From assembly GCA_947630875.1 (NCBI GenBank), contig CANRJG010000007.1, positions 1 to 60,697 of the forward strand: 60,697 nt of DNA. Reading direction: 5' to 3'. This DNA is from an uncultured Lachnospiraceae bacterium (lineage in GTDB: Bacteria > Bacillota > Clostridia > Lachnospirales > Lachnospiraceae). Both the position numbers and the translations under genes were made by a program. The notes below the pieces were generated by a model that searched no databases, was not told the DNA's origin, and saw only the letters and a program-made list of their open reading frames with translations. Of the stretch, positions 59,829 through 60,697 are shown one piece after another; position 1 is the first letter of the stretch; each line of letters opens with the position of its first letter.

Positions 59829-60697
59829 TTACATGTTTAATTTTTCGGCAAAATCAGCCATGGCCTCAGAAACCTTAATCTGCTGCGGACAGACAGCTTC
59901 GCAGCTCCTGCAGCCTATACAGGCGCTTGGCAGCTTGTCTTTCGGATATGAGGACAGGGCCATCGACGCGATAAATCCGCCGTTGGTGAAGCAGTGTTCA
60001 TTGTAGAAAGCCAGCAAGGTCGGAATATCCAGTCCCTGCGGGCAGTGACTCACACAGTAATGGCAGGCGGTACAGGGCAGAACGATTTTCCGTACCATTT
60101 CATCCGCCATAGCCAGCAAATTTTTCTTTTCTTCCTCGGAAAGGGGTTTTTCCTCCTGGAAAGTCCGGATATTTTCTATCATCTGCTCCATGTTGGACAT
60201 GCCGGACAGTACGACAGTCACCTCCGGGATGGACTGCAGGAAGCGGAACGCCCAGGCAGGGATTTTCTCATCGGGACGCATGGCCTTTAACAGGGCTTCT
60301 TCCTCGCCAGTCAGATTTGCCAGGCGGCCGCCCCGCAATGGCTCCATCACCCAAACGGGGATGTGGTGTTTTTTCAGAAGTTCCACCTTTGCTTTGGCGT
60401 CCTGGAAGCTCCAGTCCAGGTAATTCATCTGGATCTGACAAAATTCCATGCTCTTTCCGTATTTCTCCAAGAAGCGTTCCATCACGTCATAGCTTCCATG
60501 GGAGGAAAATCCGAGATGACGAATCCTTCCGTTTGCTTTCTGTTTCATCAAATAGTCATAAAGCCCATACTTTTCATCCAGATATGCGTCAATGTTCATC
60601 TCGCAGACATTGTGGAACAAATAGAAGTCAAAGTATTCCACCTGACATTTTTTCAACTGCTCCTCAAAAATTTCTTCCACTTTTGTCATGTTGGAAA
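59829..60697 (-). CDS. aldo/keto reductase with C-terminal 4Fe-4S domain (5' end outside the window)
   Basis: The visible part begins mid-barrel ('FDFYLFHNVCEMN', 'GRIRHLGFSSHGSYDVMERFL', 'IPVWVMEPLRGGRLANL'). It ends with two Cys clusters, 'CTACHYCVSHCPQGLDIP' and 'CIGCRSCEAVCPQQIKVSEAMADF', typical of ferredoxin-like aldo/keto reductases of anaerobes. The reading frame is open to the window end and lacks the catalytic N-terminal part, so the gene continues beyond 60697. An internal Met at 60689 is not the start. Substrate unknown. Confidence 0.88.
   Translation of the reverse strand, partial: SNMTKVEEIFEEQLKKCQVEYFDFYLFHNVCEMNIDAYLDEKYGLYDYLMKQKANGRIRHLGFSSHGSYDVMERFLEKYGKSMEFCQIQMNYLDWSFQDAKAKVELLKKHHIPVWVMEPLRGGRLANLTGEEEALLKAMRPDEKIPAWAFRFLQSIPEVTVVLSGMSNMEQMIENIRTFQEEKPLSEEEKKNLLAMADEMVRKIVLPCTACHYCVSHCPQGLDIPTLLAFYNEHCFTNGGFIASMALSSYPKDKLPSACIGCRSCEAVCPQQIKVSEAMADFAEKLNM

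Overview
The window comes from a low-to-mid GC Gram-positive anaerobe, most likely a Lachnospiraceae-type clostridium. This rests on the gene block radC-mreBCD-PBP2-minDE-rodA-mgsA, Gram-positive protein architectures, strong AGGAGG ribosome binding sites and lactate-racemase maturation genes. No rRNA gene is present to fix the genus. Nearly all genes lie on the minus strand; only a DUF378 gene and one small RNA are on the plus strand.

Region 1 (113-26799) is one tightly packed, AT-rich minus-strand gene array encoding a Gram-positive Tad (type IVb/IVc) pilus or secretion machine. Transcription runs from tadZ at 26799 leftward through tadA, tadB, tadC, a Flp pilin, a TadE-like pseudopilin, a 1244-residue TadG/DUF5702-like protein, a lipoprotein, a second TadE-like protein, a prepilin peptidase, a WG-repeat protein, an FHA protein, a PP2C phosphatase, a Ser/Thr kinase and two small membrane proteins. 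It ends in a 2867-residue membrane-anchored Ig-repeat surface protein. Kinase, phosphatase and FHA protein suggest phosphorylation control of pilus and adhesin.

Region 2 (26800-28530) appears to be a DNA-inversion switch for that array. A tyrosine recombinase gene is flanked by 21-bp inverted sites (26949-26969 and 28372-28392, 20/21 identical in opposite orientation). Each has the arm-spacer-arm form of a tyrosine-recombinase crossover site. Inside the segment next to the right site is a near-consensus promoter (TTGACA-N17-CATAAT with TG extension, 28317-28345) pointing right, away from the pilus genes and into two terminators. Inversion would point it left into the tad leader, which has no good promoter of its own. 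The window therefore seems to show the OFF orientation. This is the most interesting system in the window.

Region 3 (28559-31324) is accessory: an XRE-type regulator, a compact small RNA with its own promoter and terminator, an Rpn-family PD-(D/E)XK protein and a UroD/MtaA-type methyltransferase. Region 4 (31547-52314) is mostly core: rlmH, DUF378, a P-loop protein, a D,D-carboxypeptidase, mgsA, rodA, minE, minD, PBP2, mreD, mreC, mreB, radC, a chitobiase-C-like membrane protein, folD, ftsK, uppP, a fucose/arabinose-isomerase-like gene, a tandem-duplicated thyX and a flavoprotein. Two copies of a ~90-bp intergenic repeat lie in it.

Region 5 (52555-60697) holds a secreted dockerin-serpin fusion and then a lactate-racemase nickel-pincer cofactor cluster. 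Read in transcription order this is DUF3842, two small membrane proteins, larB, larC, an AT-rich PBECR4-like gene and larE. Between larC and the PBECR4-like gene is a 340-bp non-coding stretch with a promoter, two tandem copies of a covarying structured RNA unit and a terminator-like hairpin. The window ends inside an aldo/keto reductase with a ferredoxin-like C-terminus.
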